A DNA stretch of 14,817 nucleotides from assembly GCA_018691995.1 (NCBI GenBank), contig JABHJM010000069.1:1-14817 (forward strand), in the 5' to 3' direction. Under the pieces are notes generated by a model. That model did no database searches. It worked only from the letters and a program-made list of their open reading frames with translations, and was not told the DNA's origin. Both the position numbers and the translations under genes were made by a program. The stretch comes from Candidatus Iainarchaeum sp. Lineage in GTDB: Archaea; Iainarchaeota; Iainarchaeia; Iainarchaeales; JAAZKV01. Shown in pieces: positions 7,299-13,738 of this stretch (positions within the stretch are counted from its first letter, which is position 1; the number at the start of each line of letters is the position of its first letter).

Positions 7299-8297
7299 AT
7301 GAAAGTAAGTGGAATCGCAAATGCAAATATTGCATTGACAAAATACTGGGGAAAAAAGAACCCAGAATTAAAAACACCATATAACAGTTCAACAAGTGTA
7401 ACTCTTGAAGGTTTACAAACAACAACAACAGTTGAATTTGATGAAAAGTACACAGAAGATATCTTTATTTTAGATGGGGATGAATACAAAACTGGAGAAG
7501 GAGAATATGATAATGTTCATGAACAACTTGATTTGATTCGAGCAAAAGCTGGAATAGAACAAAAGGCAAAAGTTGTTTCAAAAAATGATTTTCCAACAGC
7601 AGCTGGATTCGCATCAAGTGCTTCAGGACTTGCAGCACTAACTTTTGTTGCAGCAAAAGCAGCAGGACTTGATTCAAGCGTTGAAGAATTAAGTAAAATT
7701 TCAAGAATGGGTTCAGGCTCAGCTAGTAGAAGTCTAATTGATGGATTTGCTATTTGGCATAAAGGAGAACAAGAAGATGGGGAAGATTCATTTGCAGAAC
7801 AAATTGCCCCAGTTGAACATTGGCCAGAATTTAGAATTCTTGGTTGTGTAATTTCAAAAGAAGCAAAAAAAGTAAAGTCTCGTGCTGGAATGAAACAATC
7901 AGTAGCAACATCGCCAATTTTTGAACAATGGTATACTAATGCAGAAAAAGATGCACAAAAAATGGTTGAACTAGTTAAAGCAAAAGATTTTGAGGAACTT
8001 GGAAATCTAGCACAAAATAATTGTATTCTAATGCATGCTTGTGCAATGACTACTCGCCCACCAGTAATTTATTGGACTGATGGAACAATGCAAGTAATTC
8101 ACAGAGTTTTAGAACTTCAAGATGAAGGGATGAAAGCATACTTCACAATTGATGGCGGACCACAAGTAAAAGTAATTTGCCTTGAAGAAGACGTGCCCAA
8201 ATTAAAAGATGAATTAACAAAACTTAACATGGTTCATGAAATAATTGAATGTAAACCAGGTCATGGCCCAAGAGTAATTGAAGAACATTTGTTTTAG
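7299..8297 (+). CDS. mvaD: Diphosphomevalonate decarboxylase
   Basis: ATP-dependent decarboxylation of mevalonate 5-diphosphate to isopentenyl diphosphate, the last step of the classical mevalonate pathway. It has 332 residues. The N-terminal signature is NANIALTKYWGKK at 8-20, including the substrate-binding lysine K19. The GHMP phosphate loop is FPTAAGFASSASG at 98-110. MGSGSASRS at 137-145 contains R144, and the catalytic aspartate is D285 in IDGGPQV. Because Lys, Arg and Asp are all kept, a true decarboxylase is more likely than the mevalonate 3-kinases of Thermoplasma, which have lost these residues. ATG 7299 is preferred over TTG 7284 because GGGG (7287-7290) sits 8 nt upstream and the family begins MKxxGxANxNIAL. 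It follows mevalonate kinase by 16 nt. Confidence 0.94.
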   Translation: MKVSGIANANIALTKYWGKKNPELKTPYNSSTSVTLEGLQTTTTVEFDEKYTEDIFILDGDEYKTGEGEYDNVHEQLDLIRAKAGIEQKAKVVSKNDFPTAAGFASSASGLAALTFVAAKAAGLDSSVEELSKISRMGSGSASRSLIDGFAIWHKGEQEDGEDSFAEQIAPVEHWPEFRILGCVISKEAKKVKSRAGMKQSVATSPIFEQWYTNAEKDAQKMVELVKAKDFEELGNLAQNNCILMHACAMTTRPPVIYWTDGTMQVIHRVLELQDEGMKAYFTIDGGPQVKVICLEEDVPKLKDELTKLNMVHEIIECKPGHGPRVIEEHLF

Positions 8298-8307
8298 GTG
8301 AAAACAA

Positions 8308-8988
8308 GTGGATAAATTTAAGCTAGTAGTGTTTGATCTTGAGGGAACTTTGGTCAAACATACTACTCGCCAAGCAAAAATAGTCGAAAATTCTATTTCA
8401 AAAAATGGAGTAACTCTTTCTATTAATGTTGAAGAAAATTATTCTCTTCGTTCAAAACCAGAATATCATTCTGCAAAAGATTTTATAAAAAAAATATTAG
8501 AATTGAACAATACTCCAAAAGAAGATGAAGAAATTGACAAAATGGTAAAATTTTACAAAGAATTAAGACAAAATCCAGAATATTTATTTGATCTACAATA
8601 TTTGTTTACTGGTGTAAAAGAAATTCTTGCAAAACTTGTAGAAAAAGAGATAATTTGTGTTCTTTTAACAAATGCGAATGCTTTGCAAAATCAATTTCTT
8701 TTAGAAAAGTTTGAAATAAAAAAATATTTTGATTTTATAGTTGATGATTCTTGTGGACTAGCAGATAAGCCAGATCCTACAAGAGTAAATCTCATTTTAG
8801 AAAAATTTTCTATTATTCCAGAAGAAGTATTAATAGTTGATGATTCACTAGCGGGTCTTTTGGCGGGAAAAAATGCTAAAACTAGGACATGCGGAGTATT
8901 AACAGGAAATTCCACAAAAGAAATGTTTGAAAAAGAAGGTATTGACTATATTTTTGAGAGTGTTAAAGATTTAGGAGAAGTATTATAG
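8308..8988 (+). CDS. HAD-superfamily hydrolase in the mevalonate operon
   Basis: A 226-residue protein with the HAD fold, most likely a small-molecule phosphatase. Motif I is FDLEGTL (D10, E12), with Glu in place of the usual second Asp, as also seen in some phosphoserine and enolase phosphatases. Residues about 20-95 form a helical C1-type cap. Motif II is LLTNAN (T121), motif III K154 in DKPDPT, and motif IV IVDDSLAG (D178, D179). The substrate is not evident. Its place between the decarboxylase and phosphomevalonate kinase suggests phosphorylated isoprenoid intermediates or a housekeeping repair role, but this is inference from position. Start GTG 8308 is supported by AGGTG (8296-8300), 7 nt upstream and overlapping the mvaD stop codon. 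A T-rich 43-nt gap follows. Confidence 0.82.
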   Translation: MDKFKLVVFDLEGTLVKHTTRQAKIVENSISKNGVTLSINVEENYSLRSKPEYHSAKDFIKKILELNNTPKEDEEIDKMVKFYKELRQNPEYLFDLQYLFTGVKEILAKLVEKEIICVLLTNANALQNQFLLEKFEIKKYFDFIVDDSCGLADKPDPTRVNLILEKFSIIPEEVLIVDDSLAGLLAGKNAKTRTCGVLTGNSTKEMFEKEGIDYIFESVKDLGEVL

Positions 8989-9031
8989 TTTTTATTTATT
9001 TTGTTATTCAAAATTATAGGAGTTGATGGAA

Positions 9032-10147
9032 ATGAAGATAAGTGCACCAGGAAAATTAATGTTAAGCGGGGAATGGAGTGTTCTTGAGAATGGAGTGCCA
9101 TGTATTGTAATGGCAATAGACCAAAAAGTAAGTGTTGAAATAAATGAAGCAGAAGAAATAACATTGGATGCTAAGGGGACAGATTTTAGCGTAAAGGCAA
9201 ATTTTAAAGACAAAAAACTTGAAATTGAAGGAAATGATGAAGCAAAAGGATTCTTTTTGTTCGTCGGAAAAGCAATAGAATCAACTCTAAACTATTTATC
9301 CGCAAATGGTATTGAAATAAAAAATTTCTCAATAGAAACAAATTCAACAGACACTGTAGTTGATCTTGGAGAAGGAAAAAAAGCAAAAGTTGGATTTGGA
9401 AGTAGTGCAGCAATTGTTGCAGCAACAGTAGCTTCAGTTCTAGCTTTACACGGAGAAGATATTACAACTCTAGCAACAAAAGAAAAAGTATACAAGTTAG
9501 GTTGTATTACACACTTTTCAGCTCAAGGAAAAATTGGTTCAAGTTTTGATATTGCAGCTTCAACTTATGGCGGAGCACTAGTTTATCAAAAACCAGATAT
9601 GAAATGGTTAATGGAAGAACTTGCATCTGGAAAAGATGTGAAGTCAGTTCTTGAAAGTGAATGGCCACTATTTCGTGCAGAACCAATAGAAATTCCACAA
9701 GACTTATTGTTAAGTGTTGGATTTGTTGGTTATAGTGCATCAACAAAAGAATTAGTTGTAAAGATTAATGAAGCAAAAGAAACAAACAGAGGAGAATATG
9801 ATACATTAATTGCAGACATTAAATCAACAACAGAAAAATTAATTGAAGCGTTAAAAACAAATAATAAAGAAGAAATAATTTCTTTATTAAAAGAAAACAG
9901 AGTTTTATTAAAAAAATTCTCTGATTGGAGTAGTAATGATCTTGAAACAAAAGAACTTACTCTACTTTCAGACTTGGCAGATGAAGCAGGTGCAGTTGGG
10001 AAATTCTCTGGAGCTGGTGGAGGAGATTGTGGAATAGCGATTTCATTCAATCAAGGAATAAAAGAAAAAGTAGAAAATGCTTGGAAAGAAAATAATATAT
10101 ACTTAATAAGCGCCAATATTTCAAAAGAAGGTGTTTTGAATAGTTAG
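9032..10147 (+). CDS. Phosphomevalonate kinase (classical, GHMP type)
   Basis: Phosphorylates 5-phosphomevalonate to mevalonate 5-diphosphate, the substrate of the decarboxylase two genes upstream. It has 371 residues, like the ERG8-type enzymes of bacteria and eukaryotes. The N-terminus is ISAPGKLMLSGEWSVLENG at 3-21. The phosphate loop is KVGFGSSAAIVAA at 119-131. GKIGSSFDIAASTYGG at 166-181 holds the conserved aspartate D173, GYSAST is a family motif, and motif 3 is KFSGAGGGDCG at 324-334. ATG 9032 is chosen because GGAG (9019-9022) is 9 nt upstream; ATG 9026 and TTG 9023 are in frame but too close to that site. Its presence indicates the classical rather than the phosphomevalonate-dehydratase or phosphomevalonate-decarboxylase route. 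The end overlaps the extended reading frame of the HD gene. Confidence 0.9.
   Translation: MKISAPGKLMLSGEWSVLENGVPCIVMAIDQKVSVEINEAEEITLDAKGTDFSVKANFKDKKLEIEGNDEAKGFFLFVGKAIESTLNYLSANGIEIKNFSIETNSTDTVVDLGEGKKAKVGFGSSAAIVAATVASVLALHGEDITTLATKEKVYKLGCITHFSAQGKIGSSFDIAASTYGGALVYQKPDMKWLMEELASGKDVKSVLESEWPLFRAEPIEIPQDLLLSVGFVGYSASTKELVVKINEAKETNRGEYDTLIADIKSTTEKLIEALKTNNKEEIISLLKENRVLLKKFSDWSSNDLETKELTLLSDLADEAGAVGKFSGAGGGDCGIAISFNQGIKEKVENAWKENNIYLISANISKEGVLNS
10128..10133 (+). promoter_or_regulatory. RBS with no canonical start codon behind it
   Basis: AAGGTG sits inside the end of the phosphomevalonate kinase gene, 6 nt before an ATA codon (10140-10142). That ATA is the first sense codon of the open HD-protein frame after TGA 10137-10139. 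The same motif and spacing precede the mevalonate kinase ATG and the HAD GTG. This suggests that translation of the HD protein starts here rather than at ATG 10233. Confidence 0.4.
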
Positions 10148-10232
10148 ACCAAGTAGAGTTCCAAAAACTAAAAAAAGAGCAGTAAATGCAACTGCAAAAA
10201 GAAAATATCGAGAAGAAGCAATTGCAAGATAT

Positions 10233-11090
10233 ATGCGACAGGCCTTTAGACAAATGGCTAAACAAGGAAAATTAACTAGTGCGCACAATCTAGGTCACGT
10301 TCAAAGGGTTTCATATTATGCTGGAATGTACGCCGGAAAAATGGGGGCAGGAGCTAATGTAGTTCACCAAGCAAGAGTTGCTGGTTGGTCTCATGATCGA
10401 ATAAGAGATGCAAGTGATACAATTGCTCAAAAATTGCGCGGAGAAAAAACTCATGAATCAATGGGTGCAGAATATATGAAACCAATGTTTGATAAAAGAT
10501 ATTCGGCAAAAGATTCAAAAGCAATAACAAAAGCAATGGCAATGCATGGGACCATGCCAAAACTTGATGCAATTGGAAGAGAAGTTGCAAGAGAAGGAGT
10601 AATTTATGCTGATAAATTTTTTGAAGCTAATGGAGCATATATTGCGTTTAGAAGATCGATGTTTATGGGAGAAAGAGCTGATTGGCGAGCAGAAATGAAA
10701 AAGAGAGGAATTAAAGTGGCAGATAAAAAGGCCGTTTCAGATTTAGCAGTTGAAGCAACTCTTAAAGAAACAAAAAAGAGAATAGCGAAATTTTCTGATT
10801 TAAGTTCAATTCCAAAACATATGCATGATTTAGTAAAATATCAAGTAGAATGGCAACATAAATTACAAAAAGGTCTTGAAGGAAAAGATCCTGGTATTGT
10901 TAAACTTGTTACTGCCTTATTTCAAGAAGGACTAAAGAAAAATCCTCGTGATCTTGGAGCTGTAATTAAATCGCATAGACCAATTGGAGAAATTGATGCT
11001 GCATTTAAACAAGAAGCAAATGCATATCTTAGTGGAGAATTAGCTGGGAAATTTAGAAAACTCATCAAAAAACCCAAAAAAGTAAAATAA
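10233..11090 (+). CDS. HD-domain protein (putative metal-dependent phosphohydrolase)
   Basis: The listed start is the first canonical codon and gives 285 residues. An HD metal-binding set is visible: H22 (GHVQRV), H54-D55 (WSHDRIRD) and D127 (YADKFF), with H74-E75 and H105 (AMAMHG) as possible extra ligands. HD proteins cleave phosphoester bonds in nucleotides or cyclic nucleotides, but the substrate here is unknown. ATG 10233 has no ribosome-binding site. The frame continues upstream for 31 more codons to ATA 10140, with protein-like basic sequence (PSRVPKTKKRAVNATAKRK) and an AAGGTG at 10128-10133, so the real protein is probably 316 residues. It may be translated by coupling to phosphomevalonate kinase, whose stop codon (10145-10147) it would overlap. 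The C-terminus is Lys-rich. It is the last gene of the mevalonate operon. Confidence 0.72.
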   Translation: MRQAFRQMAKQGKLTSAHNLGHVQRVSYYAGMYAGKMGAGANVVHQARVAGWSHDRIRDASDTIAQKLRGEKTHESMGAEYMKPMFDKRYSAKDSKAITKAMAMHGTMPKLDAIGREVAREGVIYADKFFEANGAYIAFRRSMFMGERADWRAEMKKRGIKVADKKAVSDLAVEATLKETKKRIAKFSDLSSIPKHMHDLVKYQVEWQHKLQKGLEGKDPGIVKLVTALFQEGLKKNPRDLGAVIKSHRPIGEIDAAFKQEANAYLSGELAGKFRKLIKKPKKVK

Positions 11091-11100
11091 AAGAATTCGT

Positions 11101-11120
11101 CAAAAACCGAAAGATTTTTG
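11101..11120 (+). terminator. Weak A/T hairpin after the mevalonate operon
   Basis: CAAAAA (11101-11106) and TTTTTG (11115-11120) form a six-pair stem 10 nt after the HD gene stop, followed by T-rich DNA. It may help end the transcript before the por promoter. The stem is weak, and archaeal termination depends mainly on T tracts, so this call is tentative. Confidence 0.25.
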
Positions 11121-11130
11121 TCCTAATTTG

Positions 11131-11140
11131 CTTTTTAAAT
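11131..11140 (+). promoter_or_regulatory. TATA-like promoter of the por operon
   Basis: CTTTTTAAAT lies about 58 nt before ATG 11194, which would put the transcript start near 11163 and leave a leader of about 30 nt. A second T/A box (TTTTTATTC, 11157-11165) is about 26 nt before GTG 11185 and could instead give a leaderless transcript from that codon. Pattern-based only. Confidence 0.4.
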
Positions 11141-11193
11141 CGTTGCTTTAGTTACCTTTTTATTCAGAAAAGTATCTTAATTATGTGAGCCTT

Positions 11194-11730
11194 ATGAAAC
11201 AAGTAATACTTCTAGGAAGAGGGGGACAAGGAGCTGTAACAAGCTCAAGAGTTCTAGCAATCGCAGCATATAAAGATGGGAAATACTCACAAGCATTTCC
11301 TAATTTTGGAGTAGAACGAATGGGTGCGCCAGTAAGAAGTTACTGTCGAATTGATGGAAAATTTATTAATTTACGAGAACAAGTGTATGAAGCAGAATAT
11401 GCAATAATCCTTGACTCGACATTACTACAATCATTTCATGAAAAAGTAACTGATACAATAATAATTAACTCAAACAAAGATTCAAGTGAGATAAAACTTG
11501 ATACAAAAGCAAAAATAAAATGTGTTGATATTACAAAAGTAGCACTTGAAGTAATTGGAAAACCATTTGTGAACATTGCAGCACTTGGGGCATTTGCAGC
11601 AATTAGTGAAGAAGTAACACTTAAGGGTTTAGAAAAAGCTGTTGAACAACAAATGGGGCATAAAGGGCCAATTGTTGAAAAAAATTTAAAAGCAGTTGAA
11701 GAAGTTTACAAATTAGCAGGCGGAAAGTAA
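11194..11730 (+). CDS. porG: Pyruvate:ferredoxin oxidoreductase gamma subunit
   Basis: Subunit of the four-subunit archaeal PFOR, which interconverts pyruvate plus CoA and acetyl-CoA plus CO2 using ferredoxin. It has 178 residues, typical of the gamma subunit. The N-terminus carries the nucleotide-binding-like GRGGQGAVTSSR motif of the POR_gamma family, followed by FPNFGVERMGAPVRSY, a strong family signature. ATG 11194 has a short GTGA element 5 nt upstream; an in-frame GTG at 11185 would add three residues and cannot be excluded. It is the first gene of the por operon and ends two nt before porD. Confidence 0.94.
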   Translation: MKQVILLGRGGQGAVTSSRVLAIAAYKDGKYSQAFPNFGVERMGAPVRSYCRIDGKFINLREQVYEAEYAIILDSTLLQSFHEKVTDTIIINSNKDSSEIKLDTKAKIKCVDITKVALEVIGKPFVNIAALGAFAAISEEVTLKGLEKAVEQQMGHKGPIVEKNLKAVEEVYKLAGGK

Positions 11731-11732
11731 AA

Positions 11733-12011
11733 ATGGCTACAGAAAAATTAAAATTTAACAAAGGGGCAGTAATTAACGAACCCGGTTCAACAAAAAAATA
11801 TAAAACAGGAGACTGGAGAACTTTCAAACCAAGTATTGATAACTCAAAATGTATTAAATGTGGAAAATGTTGGATGAATTGTCCAGATGCAGCAATTAGC
11901 AAAGATAAAAATGGGTTTTTTGTAATTGATTATGATTATTGCAAAGGATGTTTAATTTGTGAAAAAGAGTGTCCAGTAAAATGTATAACACATAAAGTGG
12001 AGGAGAAATAA
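11733..12011 (+). CDS. porD: Pyruvate:ferredoxin oxidoreductase delta subunit (2x[4Fe-4S] ferredoxin)
   Basis: The electron-transfer subunit of PFOR, passing electrons from the thiamine site in PorB to external ferredoxin. It has 92 residues. The N-terminal third carries the delta-specific region with GDWRTFKPSID. Two classical cluster motifs follow: CIKCGKCWMNCP and CKGCLICEKECP, each with the CxxCxxCxxxC pattern that binds one [4Fe-4S] cluster. The start lies two nt after the porG stop with only a weak G-rich element, suggesting coupled translation. A strong GGAGGAG inside its 3' end serves the next ORF. Confidence 0.95.
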   Translation: MATEKLKFNKGAVINEPGSTKKYKTGDWRTFKPSIDNSKCIKCGKCWMNCPDAAISKDKNGFFVIDYDYCKGCLICEKECPVKCITHKVEEK

Positions 12012-12012
12012 G

Positions 12013-12216
12013 ATGAGAATTTGGAGAATGCATCCTAAAATAAAAGATTTGAATAAAAAATTCACTGTGGCACTTAAAAACTCTCAAGCCATCAGAAAAA
12101 AACAAGGGACTAAGTGGGGTGCTCGAAGACTTGAGGCAAATCTTGAAAGAGCCGCACACAAGAGAATAGTTGCACGAAAAATTGAAGAGTTAAAGTTGGA
12201 AGAGCAAGGTAAATGA
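12013..12216 (+). CDS. Small basic protein of unknown function within the por operon
   Basis: A 67-residue ORF between porD and porA that matches no family I recognise. It is strongly basic, with runs such as AIRKKQGTKWGARRLEAN and HKRIVARKIEEL, and is probably largely helical, without cysteines, a signal peptide or a membrane segment. A strong ribosome-binding site, GGAGGAG (11999-12005), lies 7 nt before ATG 12013, one of the best in the window. The ORF begins one base after the porD stop, and its stop overlaps the first porA ATG as ATGA. These features make it very likely to be translated. It could be an accessory or assembly factor of PFOR or an unrelated nucleic-acid-binding protein; nothing in the sequence decides. 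Confidence 0.7.
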   Translation: MRIWRMHPKIKDLNKKFTVALKNSQAIRKKQGTKWGARRLEANLERAAHKRIVARKIEELKLEEQGK

Positions 12217-13367
12217 TTTTTATGAGTAAAAAAATGGTTATGAGTGGAAGTGAAGCTATTGCAGAAGCAGTAAAACTTTGTAAACCAAAGGTCTTGCCAA
12301 TGTATCCAATAACTCCAAGTACACTTGTTCCAGAAAGACTAAGTGACTTTGTATTTAATGGAGAATTAGAAGCTGAAATGATCCATGTTGAGTCAGAACA
12401 TAGTGCAGCTAGTGCATTATTTGGAGCTTATGCAACAGGTGTTCGAGCATTCACTGCAAGTGCAAGTAATGGAATTGCATTAATGCATGAGATTTTACCA
12501 ATTATTTCAAGTGCGAGGTTTCCAGCAGTAATGAGTGTTGCAAATCGTACAATTAGTGGTCCAATTAATATTTGGAATGATCATTCTGACGCAATGAGTG
12601 AGCGAGACCAAGGTTGGATACAATTTTATTGTGAAAGTAGTCAAGAAGCATTTGACACAATTTTAATGGCTTATAAATTAGCAGAAAAAGAGAACGTTTC
12701 GTTACCAGTAATGGTTTGTATTGATGGGTTTGCACTTTCACACGTTTATGAACCTCTTCAAATTGAAGATCAAAAAAAAGTAGATTCATTCTTGCCAGCT
12801 TACAAACCAGAAAACCATTTAGATCCAAAAAACCCTAAATCATTTGGTCCAATTGCATTTCCAAATAGTTTTTTTGAATTCCATGAACAAGAACAAGTAG
12901 CAATGGAAGAAGCCCTAAAAGAAATACCAAAAATTCACGCTGAATTTAAAAAAGAATTTGGAAGAAAATATGGGAATGGATTAATTGATTTAATTGATAT
13001 GAAAGATGCAAAATATGCATTAATTGCAAACGGAACAAGTGTAGGAACAGCAAGGGTAGTTGTTGAAAAACTAAGAAGTGAAGGAAAAAAAGTAGGTTTA
13101 ATTAAATTAAAAACTTTCAGACCCTTCCCAGCAGAAGAAATTAGAAAAGCTTGTAAGAACTTGAAAGCAGTTGGAATTATTGACAGACACGTTTCTCTTG
13201 GAAGTGAAGGAGCAATTACACTTGATGTAAAATCAGCTCTTAAAGAAGAAAAATGCAAAGTTGAAGGATTTATTTCAGGTCTTGGTGGACGAGACATTGA
13301 CACAAAGAGACTTATAAAAGTATTTGAAACTCTAAAAAAAGGAGAAAAAGGATTTTGGTTGAAATGA
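12213..13367 (+). CDS. porA: Pyruvate:ferredoxin oxidoreductase alpha subunit
   Basis: The alpha subunit forms the pyrimidine-binding half of the thiamine-diphosphate site of PFOR and, with PorB, the catalytic core. It has 384 residues, as usual. The N-terminal domain has GSEAIAEAVKLCKP followed by the substrate-proximal YPITPST motif, then VESEHSAASALFGAYATG with the catalytic-type glutamate. The C-terminal transketolase-C-like domain includes RPFPAEEIRKA and DRHVSLGSEGA. The start could be ATG 12213, which overlaps the previous stop as ATGA, or 12222 or 12234, which are in frame; AGGT at 12207-12210 fits 12222 in spacing. I list 12213 because of the coupling overlap. The 3' end overlaps the next ORF by ATGA. 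Confidence 0.95.
   Translation: MIFMSKKMVMSGSEAIAEAVKLCKPKVLPMYPITPSTLVPERLSDFVFNGELEAEMIHVESEHSAASALFGAYATGVRAFTASASNGIALMHEILPIISSARFPAVMSVANRTISGPINIWNDHSDAMSERDQGWIQFYCESSQEAFDTILMAYKLAEKENVSLPVMVCIDGFALSHVYEPLQIEDQKKVDSFLPAYKPENHLDPKNPKSFGPIAFPNSFFEFHEQEQVAMEEALKEIPKIHAEFKKEFGRKYGNGLIDLIDMKDAKYALIANGTSVGTARVVVEKLRSEGKKVGLIKLKTFRPFPAEEIRKACKNLKAVGIIDRHVSLGSEGAITLDVKSALKEEKCKVEGFISGLGGRDIDTKRLIKVFETLKKGEKGFWLK
13351..13367 (+). repeat. Imperfect direct repeat, left copy at the lipoprotein ORF
   Basis: GATTTTGGTTGAAATGA at the end of porA resembles GATTGGGTTGTGAAATGA at 13721-13738, the end of the lipoprotein gene. Each copy encodes the last codons of one gene and the overlapping start of the next. 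The pair could be the trace of an insertion that preserved the overlap, or convergence on an efficient coupling junction. Confidence 0.3.
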
Positions 13368-13738
13368 AAAAATTAAAGTTTTTATTGATTGGTTTTGTGG
13401 TAATTGCCTTAATTGGATTTAGTGGGTGTATCTCAAATGTTACTGAAACAGAATTTGAAGATGTTGGAATTTTAGTAGTTTTACCATTGGGGGAAGGAAC
13501 TGGAAATTCAGTGGGTGATTGTTTTACTTCAGATTTAAATGAGATATTTATTTTTAATCATAAAAAAGGGGCAGATGGGAATTATTTATGGAGTTATTCA
13601 ATAGAACCAAATAATGAATTAAGAAAATATTTTGGACAAGAAGTTTTCATTAAAGGAAAAATAGTTGAAACACAGCTTAGTGAAAACGAAAGTTGTATAA
13701 AATTAGTTGTTGATAAGATAGATTGGGTTGTGAAATGA
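13364..13738 (+). CDS. Putative lipoprotein inserted between porA and porB
   Basis: A 124-residue ORF. The N-terminus has KKLK, a hydrophobic stretch of about 15 residues, and a lipobox ending FSGC (Cys20), as in lipid-anchored exported proteins. The mature part, about 105 residues, contains GQEVFIKGKIVE followed by KLVVDKIDWV, a strand pattern reminiscent of an OB-type barrel; that is a resemblance, not an identification. There are two further cysteines (GDCF and ESCIK) that could form a disulfide. The start overlaps the porA stop (ATGA, 13364-13367) and its stop overlaps the porB start (ATGA, 13735-13738). A membrane-anchored surface protein in the middle of a cytoplasmic enzyme operon is unexpected. 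A longer start at TTG 13355 would put acidic residues before the signal and is unlikely. Confidence 0.72.
   Translation: MKKLKFLLIGFVVIALIGFSGCISNVTETEFEDVGILVVLPLGEGTGNSVGDCFTSDLNEIFIFNHKKGADGNYLWSYSIEPNNELRKYFGQEVFIKGKIVETQLSENESCIKLVVDKIDWVVK
13721..13738 (+). repeat. Imperfect direct repeat, right copy at the lipoprotein ORF
   Basis: The second copy of the junction sequence, GATTGGGTTGTGAAATGA, at the lipoprotein stop and porB start. It differs from the left copy (13351-13367) by small indels and a substitution. Confidence 0.3.

Noticed and set aside
7069..7428. 119-codon minus-strand open frame across the mevalonate kinase/decarboxylase junction
   Set aside because: It overlaps two well supported genes with intact motifs and has the Leu/Phe/Ser-rich look of an antisense shadow.
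8989..9031. T-rich gap between the HAD and phosphomevalonate kinase genes as an operon break
   Set aside because: The T-tracts could terminate or promote transcription, but there is no clear hairpin or well spaced TATA box. The genes are co-oriented and functionally linked, so I keep them in one operon.
12935..13303. 122-codon minus-strand open frame opposite porA
   Set aside because: A shadow of porA, with no start signal and no recognisable domain.
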